A stretch of 64,000 nucleotides of DNA from the NCBI GenBank assembly GCA_937958475.1, contig CALFXR010000156.1, forward strand, positions 31,449-95,448. Reading direction: 5' to 3'. The translations under genes were made by a program, and so were the position numbers. This document shows positions 1-10,648 of this stretch, piece after piece. How positions within the stretch are numbered: position 1 is the first letter of the stretch; each line of letters starts with the position of its first letter. A model generated the notes under the pieces. The model was given only the letters and a program-made list of their open reading frames with translations. It was not told where the DNA came from and made no database searches. Source of the DNA: an uncultured Mesorhizobium sp. (lineage in GTDB: Bacteria; Pseudomonadota; Alphaproteobacteria; Rhizobiales; Rhizobiaceae).

Positions 1-137
1 AGCGGCTTCTTCGCCGCCTGGATGCCGATCGCGGCATAGATCGTGTCGGCGATCGCCAGCGACGCCTTCAAGACGTCGAGATGGCCGTTGGTCAGCGGGT
101 CGAACGATCCGGCGTAAAGGGCGGTGCGCACAGTCAT
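1..137 (-). CDS. coaD: Phosphopantetheine adenylyltransferase, N-terminal part (cut by window edge)
   Basis: CoaD joins 4'-phosphopantetheine and ATP to make dephospho-CoA, the penultimate step of coenzyme A synthesis, in the cytoplasm. Only the first 45 or so residues are in the window. They read MTVRTALYAGSFDPLTNGH, which holds the family's nucleotide-binding GSFDP loop and the T-x-G-H motif of nucleotidyltransferases. The ATG is at 137-135 and the rest lies beyond base 1. It follows tadC on the same strand after a gap of about 170 bases, in which no other gene was seen. The identification is strong despite the short length. Confidence 0.93.
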   Translation of the reverse strand, partial: MTVRTALYAGSFDPLTNGHLDVLKASLAIADTIYAAIGIQAAKKP

Positions 138-310
138 GGTCGGTGCTTCTAGCGATCCCGCGCGCGGAAGGCAATTCGCGCGGCGTAAGCGAGGCTGGTT
201 GCCGCAGCCCTGCCCTCGCGTCCATGCGCCGCGTCCGATGCGGGCAAGGAGGCCGTGCCGGGGGCAAGACGCCGGGGAAGCGCACCGGATTGTCCCGGCT
301 GGCGTCGCAC

Positions 311-1270
311 TCAGTCGGCGGTCATCTTCACGATGATCGGGATGATGGCGATCATCATGACGACCGGAAGGATGCACACGGTCACCGGCACCGACATCTT
401 GGCCGGCAGCGCATGCGCCTTCTCCTCGGCGAGCGACATGCGCTTGTGGCGCATCTCGTCCGAGAACACGCGCAAGGCTCCTGACAGCGACGTGCCGAGT
501 TCCTTCGACTGCTGGAGAAGCGTTGCGAAGGAGCGCACCTCGTCCAGGCTGAGCCGCTCTCCGAGCGATTTCAGCGCGTCGTCGAGATTGCGTCCCGCGC
601 GCAGTTCCAGCGAGACCAGCTGCAGGTTCTGGCTGAGCGCCGGATAGCTCAGCGACAGCTCGCGCGAGACGCGTTCGATGCCTGCCTCCATGCTCATGCC
701 GGCGTCGGAGCAGACAATCATCAGGTCCATGAAGTCGGGAAAGCCGTTGCGGTATTCGCGCATCATGGCGCGCACCTGCTGCGACAGGACGAGGCCTGGC
801 AGGAAGTAGCCGGCAGCACCGGCGAGCACGACGAAGGTCCAGCGGCTCATCGTGGCGGCGTCGGCCGCGGCCCAGCTGTCGGCGAGCAGCGCCAGGCCGG
901 CGCCGGCGACGAAGGCGGCGAAACGTATCAGGAAGAACATGCCGACGGCGCGCGGGTCCATGTAGCCCGCCTGGATCAGCTTCATGCGCAGGCGGGCGAC
1001 GTTCTCCGGGTCGGAACGGGCATAGAAGTCCTGGGCGGTGCGGGCGGCCTTCTCGCGCACCCTGCTGGCGCCCTTCTTCGGCTGAGGTGCCGCATCGGCG
1101 GCGGGCGCGGCGGCGACCTCGACCTTCAGGCGGCGCTTCAACTCGGAACGGCCGCTACCGGCGAGCGCCGGCCAGGCGACGGCGGCGCCGCCGAGCAGGA
1201 GCAGCAGCAGTGCGACCGGCATCAGCGGCTCGGCGGCGATCATGTCGGCGAGGGTCGAAAGCGTGTCCAT
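311..1270 (-). CDS. tadC: Tad pilus inner-membrane platform protein TadC
   Basis: 319 residues, a type II secretion F (T2SF) family protein. In the Tad/Flp type IVc pilus TadC pairs with TadB in the inner membrane as the platform on which the ATPase acts. Hydrophobic segments lie near the N-terminus (about residues 17-37), around residues 110-165 and at the very C-terminus. The cytoplasmic T2SF core contains the typical FPDFMDLMIVCSDAGMSMEAG stretch around residue 175. The ATG at 1270 lies one base from the tadB stop, so the two are surely one transcript. Length fits the family. It is the last gene of the pilus block; coaD follows. Confidence 0.92.
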   Translation of the reverse strand: MDTLSTLADMIAAEPLMPVALLLLLLGGAAVAWPALAGSGRSELKRRLKVEVAAAPAADAAPQPKKGASRVREKAARTAQDFYARSDPENVARLRMKLIQAGYMDPRAVGMFFLIRFAAFVAGAGLALLADSWAAADAATMSRWTFVVLAGAAGYFLPGLVLSQQVRAMMREYRNGFPDFMDLMIVCSDAGMSMEAGIERVSRELSLSYPALSQNLQLVSLELRAGRNLDDALKSLGERLSLDEVRSFATLLQQSKELGTSLSGALRVFSDEMRHKRMSLAEEKAHALPAKMSVPVTVCILPVVMMIAIIPIIVKMTAD

Positions 1271-1271
1271 G

Positions 1272-2237
1272 TCAGAAGCGGAAGTTGGACATCTTGAACA
1301 TCATGGCGTTGCCGAGCATCAGCCATGCGATCGAGCCACCGAGCAGGTACCACGTCATCGGCTCGCCCCAGACCTCCTCGTAGAACTGCGGCATGAGCAC
1401 CATGATGCCGGTCATCAGCAGCGCCGGCACGGCGGTGAGGATGTAGGCCGACATGCGGCCCTCGGTGGAGATGGCGCGCACCTTGCGCTTTAGCTTGCCG
1501 CGCTCGCGGATGACGGTGGACAGCCCGTCGAGGATCTCGCGCAGGTTTCCGCCCGAAGTGCTCTGGATCGAAACGGCGGTGACGAACAGCGGCAGGTCGT
1601 CGTGGCCGACGCGCTCCTGCATGTTCTGCAGGGCGCCGACCAGGTCCGAGCCGTAGGTCACCTCGTCTGCGACCATGCCGAACTCGGAGCCGATCGGATC
1701 GGCCATCTCGCGCGCCACCATGGAGATGGCGACCGGCACGGGGTGCCCGGCCTTCAGGCTGCGTGTGATCAGTTCGAGCGCCTCGGGCAACTGGAGACCG
1801 AACAGCTTGTGGCGGCGCTTGCGCAGGTGGCGCAGGACAAGGATCGGAATGGCGAGGCAGAGCGGCGGCAGAGCGGCGAGCGCCACGGCAACAGGCGCGC
1901 CGTACCAGACCGCAACGAGGACGAGACCGCAGGCGACGCCCGACGTGGTCATGAAGAAGCGGGGCAGCGCCATCGCCAGTCCGGACTGGGCCCTGAGCGC
2001 GCGAAAGCGGTCGATGGAGAAGACAGAGCGGCTGCCGTCGACGCCGCGCTCCTTGCGCAGCTGGATCAGCACCTGCTCCTGCGAGAGCCGCTTCTCCTGG
2101 AGACGCATGCGCCGGTTGATGGCCGTGCGCCGGTCGCGGTTGCCGGCAACCAGCAGATAGAAGGCCTCGGCGAGCATGATGCCGGCAAGGCCGGCAGCCG
2201 CATAGATGGCATAGAGCGTGGCGCCGCCGTCCTGCAT
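1272..2237 (-). CDS. tadB: Tad pilus inner-membrane platform protein TadB
   Basis: 321 residues, T2SF family, the partner of TadC in the pilus platform. The start is the ATG at 2237, just inside the cpaF stop; longer readings in this frame run into cpaF and are not real. An N-terminal membrane segment (about residues 8-30) is followed by a charged linker, two membrane segments around residues 100-140, the cytoplasmic T2SF domain with the ALELITRSLKAGHPVPVAI stretch, and C-terminal hydrophobic segments. It lies between cpaF and tadC with almost no spacing, the usual order in rhizobial pilus clusters. Confidence 0.92.
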   Translation of the reverse strand: MQDGGATLYAIYAAAGLAGIMLAEAFYLLVAGNRDRRTAINRRMRLQEKRLSQEQVLIQLRKERGVDGSRSVFSIDRFRALRAQSGLAMALPRFFMTTSGVACGLVLVAVWYGAPVAVALAALPPLCLAIPILVLRHLRKRRHKLFGLQLPEALELITRSLKAGHPVPVAISMVAREMADPIGSEFGMVADEVTYGSDLVGALQNMQERVGHDDLPLFVTAVSIQSTSGGNLREILDGLSTVIRERGKLKRKVRAISTEGRMSAYILTAVPALLMTGIMVLMPQFYEEVWGEPMTWYLLGGSIAWLMLGNAMMFKMSNFRF

Positions 2238-2239
2238 GG

Positions 2240-3655
2240 CTATTCCTGCGGCCGGCCGGGCTCGAAGTACTTGCCCGGAAACTCGATGCCCATCGCCTTC
2301 AGGTCTTCGAGGAAGCGCGGACGCAGGCCGGTCGCCTCGAAATGTCCGAGGATCTTGCCGTCGGCCTCCATCCCGGTGCGCACGAAACGGAAGATCTCCT
2401 GCATCTGGATGACGTCGCCCTCCATGCCGGTCACCTCGGCGACGCTGGTCACCTTGCGCTTGCCGTCGGAAAGACGGGTCAGCTGGACGATGATGTCGAG
2501 CGCCGAAGAAATCTGGCTGCGAATCGAGGAAACCGTCATCGGCATGCCGGTCATGCCGAGCATCTGCTCGAGGCGGCCGATGGCGTCGCGCGGCGTGTTG
2601 GCGTGGATGGTGGCCATCGAGCCTTCGTGGCCGGTATTCATGGCCTGGAGCATGTCGAACGCCTCCTCGCCGCGACATTCGCCGAGGATGACGCGGTCGG
2701 GGCGCATTCTGAGCGCGTTCTTGACGAGGTCGCGCTGGCGGATCTCGCCATGACCTTCGATGTTGGCGGGGCGCGTCTCCATGCGCGCCACATGCGGCTG
2801 CTGGAGCTGGAGCTCGGCGGCGTCCTCAATGGTGATCAGGCGCTCGTCCTCGGGGATGAAGGCCGACAGCGCGTTGAGCATGGTGGTCTTGCCGGTGCCC
2901 GTGCCGCCCGAGATGATCGTGGTCTTGCGCGCGTAGACGGCCGCCGCCAGCACCTCGGCCATGTTCTGCGTCAGTGCGCCGAATTCGACCAGCTTGTGCA
3001 GGCCGAGCTTGTTCTTGGAGAACTTGCGGATCGACACCAGCGGCCCGTCGACGCCGACAGGCCGGATCGCGGCGTTGAAGCGCGAGCCGTCGAGCATGCG
3101 CGCGTCGACCATGGGGGAGGATTCGTCGACGCGGCGGCCCACCGCGGCGACGATCTTGTTGATGATGCGCAGCAGATGCGCCTCGTCCTTGAAGGGGACG
3201 TGGATCTGCTGGAGCTTGCCGCGCTTCTCGACGAAGCAGTTCTGGTGGCCGTTGATCAGGATGTCGTTGATCTCCGGGTCCTTCAGCAGCGGCTCCAGCG
3301 GACCGAGGCCGACCATCTCGTCGACGATGTCATCGACCAGCGCGTCGAGTTCGGCGACATTGACGGCGAGCCGCTCCTCGCGCGTCTTCTCGGAGACGAA
3401 GTCGTGGATCTGCCGGCGCATCTCGTCCTTCGGCAGGCGCTCCAGCGCGACGAGGTTGATCTCCTCGATGAGCATGCGATGGATGCGGTCGCGCGCGTCG
3501 AGGACGCGGTTGGCCTTCTGCGGCCCGGCCTCGGCCTTCGGCGCCGGCTTGCGCGAATTGGGGATGACGACGCTCTGCTCCTTGGGCGACGGCGGCGGCG
3601 ACGCCAGTTCGCCGATGTCGAAGCGCCTGTGCAGGGCGGAGAAGCGGCTGGTCAT
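2240..3655 (-). CDS. cpaF: Tad pilus assembly ATPase CpaF/TadA
   Basis: 471 residues, a VirB11/GspE-type secretion ATPase that powers pilus extension and, in some species, retraction. The Walker A loop GGTGTGKTT has its lysine at residue 256. It is followed by the aspartate-box region, a Walker B stretch (RVILGECRGEEAFDML) and the histidine-box HEGSMATIHANTP. About 100 N-terminal residues, low-complexity at first, precede the ATPase, as in other CpaF proteins. The start ATG at 3655 overlaps the cpaE stop by four bases (ATGA), which decides the start and implies translational coupling. Confidence 0.95.
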   Translation of the reverse strand: MTSRFSALHRRFDIGELASPPPSPKEQSVVIPNSRKPAPKAEAGPQKANRVLDARDRIHRMLIEEINLVALERLPKDEMRRQIHDFVSEKTREERLAVNVAELDALVDDIVDEMVGLGPLEPLLKDPEINDILINGHQNCFVEKRGKLQQIHVPFKDEAHLLRIINKIVAAVGRRVDESSPMVDARMLDGSRFNAAIRPVGVDGPLVSIRKFSKNKLGLHKLVEFGALTQNMAEVLAAAVYARKTTIISGGTGTGKTTMLNALSAFIPEDERLITIEDAAELQLQQPHVARMETRPANIEGHGEIRQRDLVKNALRMRPDRVILGECRGEEAFDMLQAMNTGHEGSMATIHANTPRDAIGRLEQMLGMTGMPMTVSSIRSQISSALDIIVQLTRLSDGKRKVTSVAEVTGMEGDVIQMQEIFRFVRTGMEADGKILGHFEATGLRPRFLEDLKAMGIEFPGKYFEPGRPQE

Positions 3656-4866
3656 GCGCGCTTCCGCATGAAGCCCGTGCCGAGGCCGAACAGCGAGCGC
3701 GCCTTCTTCGGCGCCGCGGCCACGACCTCCTCCGGCAGGATGATGCGGCGCAGATCGGCGATGACGTTGGCGTTGGCGTCGATCTCGTGGAGCGGTACGC
3801 CGCGGTCGACGGCCTCGCGCACGAGCTTGTAGTTGTTGGCGATGCCGCCGGCGAAGTGATCGCCGAGGATCTCGCGGACGTCGGCCTGGCGGATGCCGTT
3901 GTCGAACATCTTCTGCTCGAAGCGGTTGACGATGACGTTGGGCTTCACCTCGCGGCCGACCGTGTCGTAGATCGCCTGGATCAGCCGCTGCGTGTGCCTG
4001 AGGCAGGGCACGGTCATCTCGGTGACGACGTAGAGCTTGTTGGAGCCGAGCAGCACGGTCTCGGTCCACGGGAACCAGGTGCGCGGCAGGTCGATGACGA
4101 CGTTGTCGAAATAGGCGGAGACGAGGTCGAGCATGCGCACGACGATCTCGGTGTTGAAGGAGCGCATTTCCGATGGCCTGGTCGGCGCGGCAAGCACGCA
4201 GAGCCCGCTCGAATGCTTGGACAGCATGACGTCGAGCAGTTGGCGGTCGAGGCGCTCGGGCTGGTTCTCGATCTCGGCGATGTCGAAGCGCGGCTCGAGG
4301 TCGAGGTATTCGGCGCAGGCTCCCTGCTGGAAGTTCAGGTCGACGACGCAGGTCGCGGCGCCGCGCGTCACCGAATGATGCAGCTGGAAGGCGGTCTGCA
4401 GGGCGAGCGTGGTGTTGCCGACGCCGCCGGCCGCCGGCATGAAGGCGTAGATCTGCGACTCCGCGTTCTCCTCCCTGCCCGGCCCGTGCAGCGCGCGCAG
4501 GCAGGAGCGGACGAGATCGGCCGTCGACACGGGCTTGACGAGGAAGTCTGCGACCTGGAGCTGGACGAGGATGCGCACCGCCGCGGCGTTGAACTCCTGG
4601 GTGACGACGATGACCGGCGTCTTGCCCTCGAGGCGGCGGATGATGCGCTGCAGCGCCTCGACCTGGTCGAGCCGCGCGGCGTCCATGTCGATGATCGCGG
4701 CGCCGCAGTCTGCTTCCTGGAGCTCGCCGCGCAGGTCGAGCACGCCGCGCTCGATGGCGACGAGATCGAACGCGTCCGAAGACGCCAGCGCCGACTTGGT
4801 TTCCTGCACGAAGGCCTTGTCCTGGGAGACCAGGACGATGCGCTTCGCCTTGCCCGTGTTCGCCAT
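3652..4866 (-). CDS. cpaE: Pilus localisation protein CpaE/TadZ (receiver-like plus ParA-like domains)
   Basis: 404 residues. CpaE/TadZ proteins place the pilus machine in the cell, often at a pole. Residues about 9-125 resemble a response-regulator receiver (IIDMD near residue 60 and a DFLVKP stretch around residue 110). The rest is a ParA/MinD-type ATPase domain. Its phosphate loop, residues 145-153, reads AAGGVGNTT, so both lysines of the usual KGGVGKTT are absent; atypical loops are common in TadZ proteins. The chosen start (MANTGKAKRIV, ATG at 4866) fits the receiver fold; a longer reading adds 18 residues with no support. It overlaps cpaF by four bases. Confidence 0.92.
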   Translation of the reverse strand: MANTGKAKRIVLVSQDKAFVQETKSALASSDAFDLVAIERGVLDLRGELQEADCGAAIIDMDAARLDQVEALQRIIRRLEGKTPVIVVTQEFNAAAVRILVQLQVADFLVKPVSTADLVRSCLRALHGPGREENAESQIYAFMPAAGGVGNTTLALQTAFQLHHSVTRGAATCVVDLNFQQGACAEYLDLEPRFDIAEIENQPERLDRQLLDVMLSKHSSGLCVLAAPTRPSEMRSFNTEIVVRMLDLVSAYFDNVVIDLPRTWFPWTETVLLGSNKLYVVTEMTVPCLRHTQRLIQAIYDTVGREVKPNVIVNRFEQKMFDNGIRQADVREILGDHFAGGIANNYKLVREAVDRGVPLHEIDANANVIADLRRIILPEEVVAAAPKKARSLFGLGTGFMRKRA

Positions 4867-4876
4867 CGCCGCCGCC

Positions 4877-5140
4877 TCAGTTGTCGTTCGTGGCCGAAGC
4901 CTTGGGATCGGACCCGTCATCCGCGGAAGCGGGCGCGGTTGCGCTGCGGTCGGCGGGAACCCTGAGGTTGGCGTCCTGCACGCCGGGCTGCCAGGGATCG
5001 ACCATCTGCATCACGGTGTTCGCCGCCTGGGCGTTGCCGGCGCCGGGGGTCAGGCCCTCGATGCGAATGGTGTCGTCCGTGGAACAGCCGGCGGCCGCGA
5101 CGAGCGACAGGACCGACGCCATGAGGAATGCGCTGCGCAT
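4877..5140 (-). CDS. Small lipoprotein of the pilus operon, CpaD position
   Basis: 87 residues with a lipoprotein signal (MRSAFLMASVLSLVAAAGC, lipid-anchored cysteine at residue 19). It sits between cpaC and cpaE, exactly where cpaD normally lies, and the spacing on both sides is 3-10 bases. CpaD proteins are usually more than 200 residues, so this is either a very short relative or an unrelated small lipoprotein. The segment ANTVMQMVDPWQPGVQ followed by a VPADR motif resembles the conserved end region I associate with CpaD-type proteins; that is recall, not a computed match. The likely role is a periplasmic or outer-membrane accessory to the CpaC secretin. Confidence 0.75.
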   Translation of the reverse strand: MRSAFLMASVLSLVAAAGCSTDDTIRIEGLTPGAGNAQAANTVMQMVDPWQPGVQDANLRVPADRSATAPASADDGSDPKASATNDN

Positions 5141-5143
5141 CGA

Positions 5144-6574
5144 CTACTCCTTCGGCAGGTCGAGGAAATGGCCGGAGCCGGAAGCCGCCATCACGGCGCC
5201 CGCGGCAGAGGCGAACTGGGTGCGGCCGGCCCCGCCGGACTTCGCTTCCTCGACGCCGCCGAGGAAATAGTCGATGTTGCTGGCCGAAACCGTGCCGTCC
5301 ATCGGCGTCGCCACCTTCTTCGACGGATCGATCGGCTTCACCAGATAGGGCGTGACGATGATGACGAGGTCGGTCTCGCGGCGCTGATAGGCCTTGGACG
5401 AGAACAGCGCACCGAGAACCGGCAGCTTGCCGAGGCCCGGCACGCGCTCGGTGGTCATGTCGTTCTGGGTCTGCAGCAGGCCGGCGATCATGAAGCTCTG
5501 GCCGCTCTTCAGGTCGACCGAGGTGCGCGCCCGGCGCACGGAGAATCCCGGAAGCGAGATATCGCCGACGCTGTAGGAGGCCGAGGTGTCGACCGACGAC
5601 ACTTCCGGCTCGATGTCGAGGCTGATCAGCCCGTCGGCGAGCACGGTCGGCTTGAATTCGAGACCGACGCCGAAGCGCTTGTATTCGACCGTGATCTTCT
5701 TGTCGTCCTGGGCGACGGGGATCGGGAACTCGCCGCCGGCGAGAAAGCTCGCCTTCTCGCCGGAACGTGCGATCAGGTTGGGTTCGGCCAGCCGGCGCGC
5801 GACGCCGCGGTCCTCCAGCGCCTTGATGGCAACGTCGATGGAGAAATTGCCCTGGGTAAGCGCACCGACGAGTTGGGCGGCAGGCGACGAGGTCGTCGCG
5901 CTGGGGCTGGAATTGAACGAGATGCCGCCCGCCGCCGTCATGTAGCTCGCCGATATCTTCGTGCTGAGCTCGCGGCCGGCCTGGCGGTTGATCTCGACGA
6001 AGCGGACGTTGAGCTGGACCTGCTGCGAGGACGAGATCTTCACCGAGTTGATGACGCTCTCGTTGCCGGAGAAGCGGGTGGCGATGCTGCTTGCCTTCTC
6101 CGCGGCGACGGCGTCCTGCGCTTCGCCCGACAGGATCAGGCGGCCATTGGCGGAATTGACGGTGATGTTGGCTCCCGGCACGCTCTCGCGGATCGTCGAG
6201 GCCAGGCGGTCGGTGTCGAGCGTCACCTCGATGTCGATGGAGCCGACGAGTTGCTTGTTCTCGTCGAACAGAGCGATGCCGGTCGTGCCGAGATTGTTGC
6301 CGAGCACGTAGAAGGAACGGTCGGTCAGCGGATTGACGTTGGCGATCTCGGGGTCGCCGATGACGATCTCGTAGAAGGCTGCCGAGGTGCGGATCGTTTT
6401 CGGCTTGCCCTTGGCGATCTTCAGCACCGTGTTCCGGCTCGACGAGATGTTCAGCACGTCGCCGTTGGCGGCGGACGGCGCGGCGCCGCCGATGCAGAAC
6501 GCCGCGAGCAGCGCGGCGGCGATGGCGCCGCGGCGCCATGAACCCGTCGAAGAGGTCTTTATCCAAGCGAACAT
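5144..6574 (-). CDS. cpaC: Pilus outer-membrane secretin CpaC/RcpA
   Basis: 476 residues. CpaC forms the outer-membrane ring through which the Flp/Tad pilus leaves the cell. A signal peptide (residues about 15-35, ending near APSAANG) is followed by the pilus-secretin N-terminal domain, a BON-like stretch with LASTIRESVPGANITVNSANG, and the secretin domain with VPGLGKLPVLGALFSS and a C-terminal LVIIVTPYLVKP motif, all standard for the family. Start: ATG at 6574 gives a clean signal peptide; an upstream ATG at 6628 adds an arginine-rich leader overlapping the end of cpaB and is less likely. It directly follows cpaB. Confidence 0.94.
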   Translation of the reverse strand: MFAWIKTSSTGSWRRGAIAAALLAAFCIGGAAPSAANGDVLNISSSRNTVLKIAKGKPKTIRTSAAFYEIVIGDPEIANVNPLTDRSFYVLGNNLGTTGIALFDENKQLVGSIDIEVTLDTDRLASTIRESVPGANITVNSANGRLILSGEAQDAVAAEKASSIATRFSGNESVINSVKISSSQQVQLNVRFVEINRQAGRELSTKISASYMTAAGGISFNSSPSATTSSPAAQLVGALTQGNFSIDVAIKALEDRGVARRLAEPNLIARSGEKASFLAGGEFPIPVAQDDKKITVEYKRFGVGLEFKPTVLADGLISLDIEPEVSSVDTSASYSVGDISLPGFSVRRARTSVDLKSGQSFMIAGLLQTQNDMTTERVPGLGKLPVLGALFSSKAYQRRETDLVIIVTPYLVKPIDPSKKVATPMDGTVSASNIDYFLGGVEEAKSGGAGRTQFASAAGAVMAASGSGHFLDLPKE

Positions 6575-6608
6575 CTGCGTCCCCCGCCGGCGTCCCTGCC
6601 GGTTCCGT

Positions 6609-7535
6609 TCAGTCCTGAGCCGGCGCAACGACCTGGTAGGTCTGCGCCTCGATCCCCCGCGTCACGATGACCGTCCGGTATTTCGGCTTCGCCGGCTCCT
6701 CGGCCACGGCCTCGAACAGCGACGCCGCGGCCCCGGCCGCCTTCGAGGCGACCGAACCGCCGAAGGCGGAAATGGTGGTGACGCCCTCGGCCGCCTCTCC
6801 GCCTTCGCCCGCGGCGCGCAGCGACAGCGACAGCTGGCCGACGTTCCGCGCGAGAGCGACCTTCTGCGCACCCTCGGTGGTGACTTCGAGCGTCACGGAG
6901 GTAGCGACGTGCGGGCTCGTCGCACGTTCGTCGGCACCCTGACCGACGCTCAGCACCTTGACGTTCTCGACGACGATCTCGCTGGCGATCGTCGAGCCGG
7001 CGGCACCTTGCGCGTTGCGCTCGACTTCCTGGATTGCGCCGGCGTCGCGAGTCATGACCACGTCGACGCGATCGCCCGGCGTGACGAAGCCCCCGACGCC
7101 TGCGACTTCATCGGTCTTGATGGTGACGGCGCGCATGCCCGGCGAAAGCAGGTTTGACAGCGTGGCGCGGCCGTTCGGCCCCGACAGCTTGGCCAGGAGA
7201 ACCGGTTCGTTGATCTCGACCGGCGAGAGGACGACGCGGCCCGGGTCCGCGAGCGCGGCGTCGACCGTGGCAAAGGCACCTTGCGGCAGCGCCTCCTGCG
7301 GCCACGGAATCTCGGTCAACTGGGCCCGGTCGAGCGTCATCCCGTAGCGCAGCGGCTGGACAGCCACGACGATGGTGTTGAACGCGACTGGCGGCGTCTC
7401 GGGCGCGGCGACGGGCACCGACACTTCCTGGACACGCGCGCTCGCCGCGCTCTTGATCCACATGTCCGCCGCGAAGATCGACACGGCGCCGAACACGGCG
7501 GCGATGCCGATCATGGTGATGATCTTGCGGTTCAA
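6609..7535 (-). CDS. cpaB: Flp pilus assembly protein CpaB/RcpC
   Basis: 308 residues from a TTG start at 7535. CpaB/RcpC is an inner-membrane-anchored periplasmic protein that works with the CpaC secretin. A single N-terminal membrane segment (IITMIGIAAVFGAVSIFAA) is followed by an SAF domain (residues about 50-120, PLRYGMTLDRAQLTEIPWP) and the RcpC domain with GFVTPGDRVDVVMTRD. The TTG start puts the membrane segment right at the N-terminus, as in relatives; an ATG at 7583 would add 16 residues of no recognised character. First gene of the pilus block here: no pilin (flp) or prepilin peptidase (cpaA) lies upstream, because parE runs the other way. Confidence 0.9.
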   Translation of the reverse strand: MNRKIITMIGIAAVFGAVSIFAADMWIKSAASARVQEVSVPVAAPETPPVAFNTIVVAVQPLRYGMTLDRAQLTEIPWPQEALPQGAFATVDAALADPGRVVLSPVEINEPVLLAKLSGPNGRATLSNLLSPGMRAVTIKTDEVAGVGGFVTPGDRVDVVMTRDAGAIQEVERNAQGAAGSTIASEIVVENVKVLSVGQGADERATSPHVATSVTLEVTTEGAQKVALARNVGQLSLSLRAAGEGGEAAEGVTTISAFGGSVASKAAGAAASLFEAVAEEPAKPKYRTVIVTRGIEAQTYQVVAPAQD

Positions 7536-7615
7536 AACCCCGTTCGCCCCAATTCTTCTCGTTGCGGCAAGAATGGGCGGCAAAGCTGAAAAAAACGGAA
7601 GACGTTTGGTTCAAC

Positions 7616-7644
7616 TTGAAACTATCGCTGTTTCACGATTTATC
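7616..7644 (+). promoter_or_regulatory. Possible sigma-70 promoter for parE
   Basis: TTGAAA at 7616-7621 and TTTATC at 7639-7644 are separated by 17 bases, a good match for a housekeeping promoter. It points towards parE, whose ATG is about 125 bases downstream, within the 234-base divergent gap between cpaB and parE. Seen by eye only. Confidence 0.4.
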
Positions 7645-7769
7645 GGGCGTCGCGGTGGGCGTGTTCGTGCCGTCCCGACGCCTGAACGGAACGGGAACCT
7701 CAGTCGCTTCGCCGCGCGAAGCGTGGCAATATCGCCGGGCGATTCGCCCCACCGCAGTCCGGAGCCTCG

Positions 7770-9830
<2,061 letters not shown>

Positions 9831-9911
9831 CGGGCAACGCCGCCGACCGGCGGGGGATCCTCCGGCGGGACGTTGCGCGCGCTGCCACCGGCGCTGGTCG
9901 AGCGGTTCGTC

Positions 9912-9937
9912 GCGGGCGGCCTTGCGGAACCGCCCGC
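9912..9937. terminator. Hairpin between parE and the convergent secreted gene
   Basis: GCGGGCGG at 9912-9919 pairs perfectly with CCGCCCGC at 9930-9937 around a 10-base loop. It lies in the 122-base gap between two convergent genes, where a two-way terminator would be expected, but there is no clean run of T after it (CTCGTTTC at best), so termination is inferred. Confidence 0.45.
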
Positions 9938-9952
9938 GGCGCCTCGTTTCGC

Positions 9953-10459
9953 TCAGCCGCCGTTGGCGTCGACGCACTCGATGACGCGGCCCCAGGCCTC
10001 GGCCGCGCGATTGCCGAGCTTGACCGCTTCGAACTCCTCGCTGCCGCCGAGGTACAATTTGTAACCGCCTTCCATGGCGATCGTGTCGATGGCGTTGGGT
10101 TCCATCGTGAACCACAGGCGCTTTCCGTCCGCCGCGGCGTCAACGGTCCACTGGATGCCGCCGGATTCGATGATCGTCTCCGGGAACTCCCCGTCCCGGC
10201 CGTTGGCCTTGACGCTCATGTAGGAATGTCCGTCGTTGCGCATGGCGAGGATATCGTCGCGGCCGCTCGGCCTGTGGGTGGCGCGGCAGTTGATGACGCC
10301 TTTGCCTTCGTCCGTCTGCGAAAACAGCCACTTTTCGAAGTTATTGCCGAATGGCTGCGGCTTGCCCGCCGCCGCGGCCGAAATCGAAGCGAGCGCGAGC
10401 GCGGACACGACGAGCGTACTTCTCGCCGCCGTAGCGAAGAGTTTCATTCTCATTTTCAT
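9953..10459 (-). CDS. Secreted protein of unknown function
   Basis: 168 residues with a clear signal peptide (n-region MKMRMK, hydrophobic core about residues 15-29, likely cut after SAAAA). The mature part has two cysteines (NCRAT and IECVD), spaced so that they could form one disulfide, and a regular alternation of charged and aromatic residues (WTVDAAADGKRLWFTMEP) suggesting a small beta-sandwich. I do not recognise the family. Three in-frame ATGs lie close together (10459, 10453, 10447); the first is used. It converges on parE and is separated from the DUF2336 gene by 190 bases, so it may be its own transcript. Confidence 0.75.
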   Translation of the reverse strand: MKMRMKLFATAARSTLVVSALALASISAAAAGKPQPFGNNFEKWLFSQTDEGKGVINCRATHRPSGRDDILAMRNDGHSYMSVKANGRDGEFPETIIESGGIQWTVDAAADGKRLWFTMEPNAIDTIAMEGGYKLYLGGSEEFEAVKLGNRAAEAWGRVIECVDANGG

Positions 10460-10558
10460 TCCCCAGAGTTGACGTCCCGCAGGCGATGCCGGGATACACG
10501 GTCCCCGGTCATTCTCCCGTTCCTGCGAATGCGTTAGCCGCGACCTGCCCCGCTCGCA

Positions 10559-10576
10559 ATACCCACTTCCGGGTAT
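10559..10576. repeat. Short palindrome (ATACCC-6-GGGTAT)
   Basis: A perfect 6-bp inverted repeat with a six-base spacer lies about 100 bases upstream of the secreted gene that starts at 10459, in the space after the DUF2336 gene. It could be an operator or a weak hairpin. There is no T-run on either strand. Confidence 0.3.
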
Positions 10577-10648
10577 GCGCGCACGGCGCCTGCGGATCGG
10601 CGGCCGAAATGGCCGAGGGGAAAGTGCGCTTTCGACGGGCTGGAGGCT

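Noticed and set aside
2238..2678. N-terminal extension of tadB into cpaF
   Set aside because: It is out of frame with cpaF, arginine-rich and without a domain; the ATG at 2237 fits the family.
9912..9937. Riboswitch or ncRNA at the parE end
   Set aside because: Only a single GC-rich hairpin between convergent genes; listed as a weak terminator instead.
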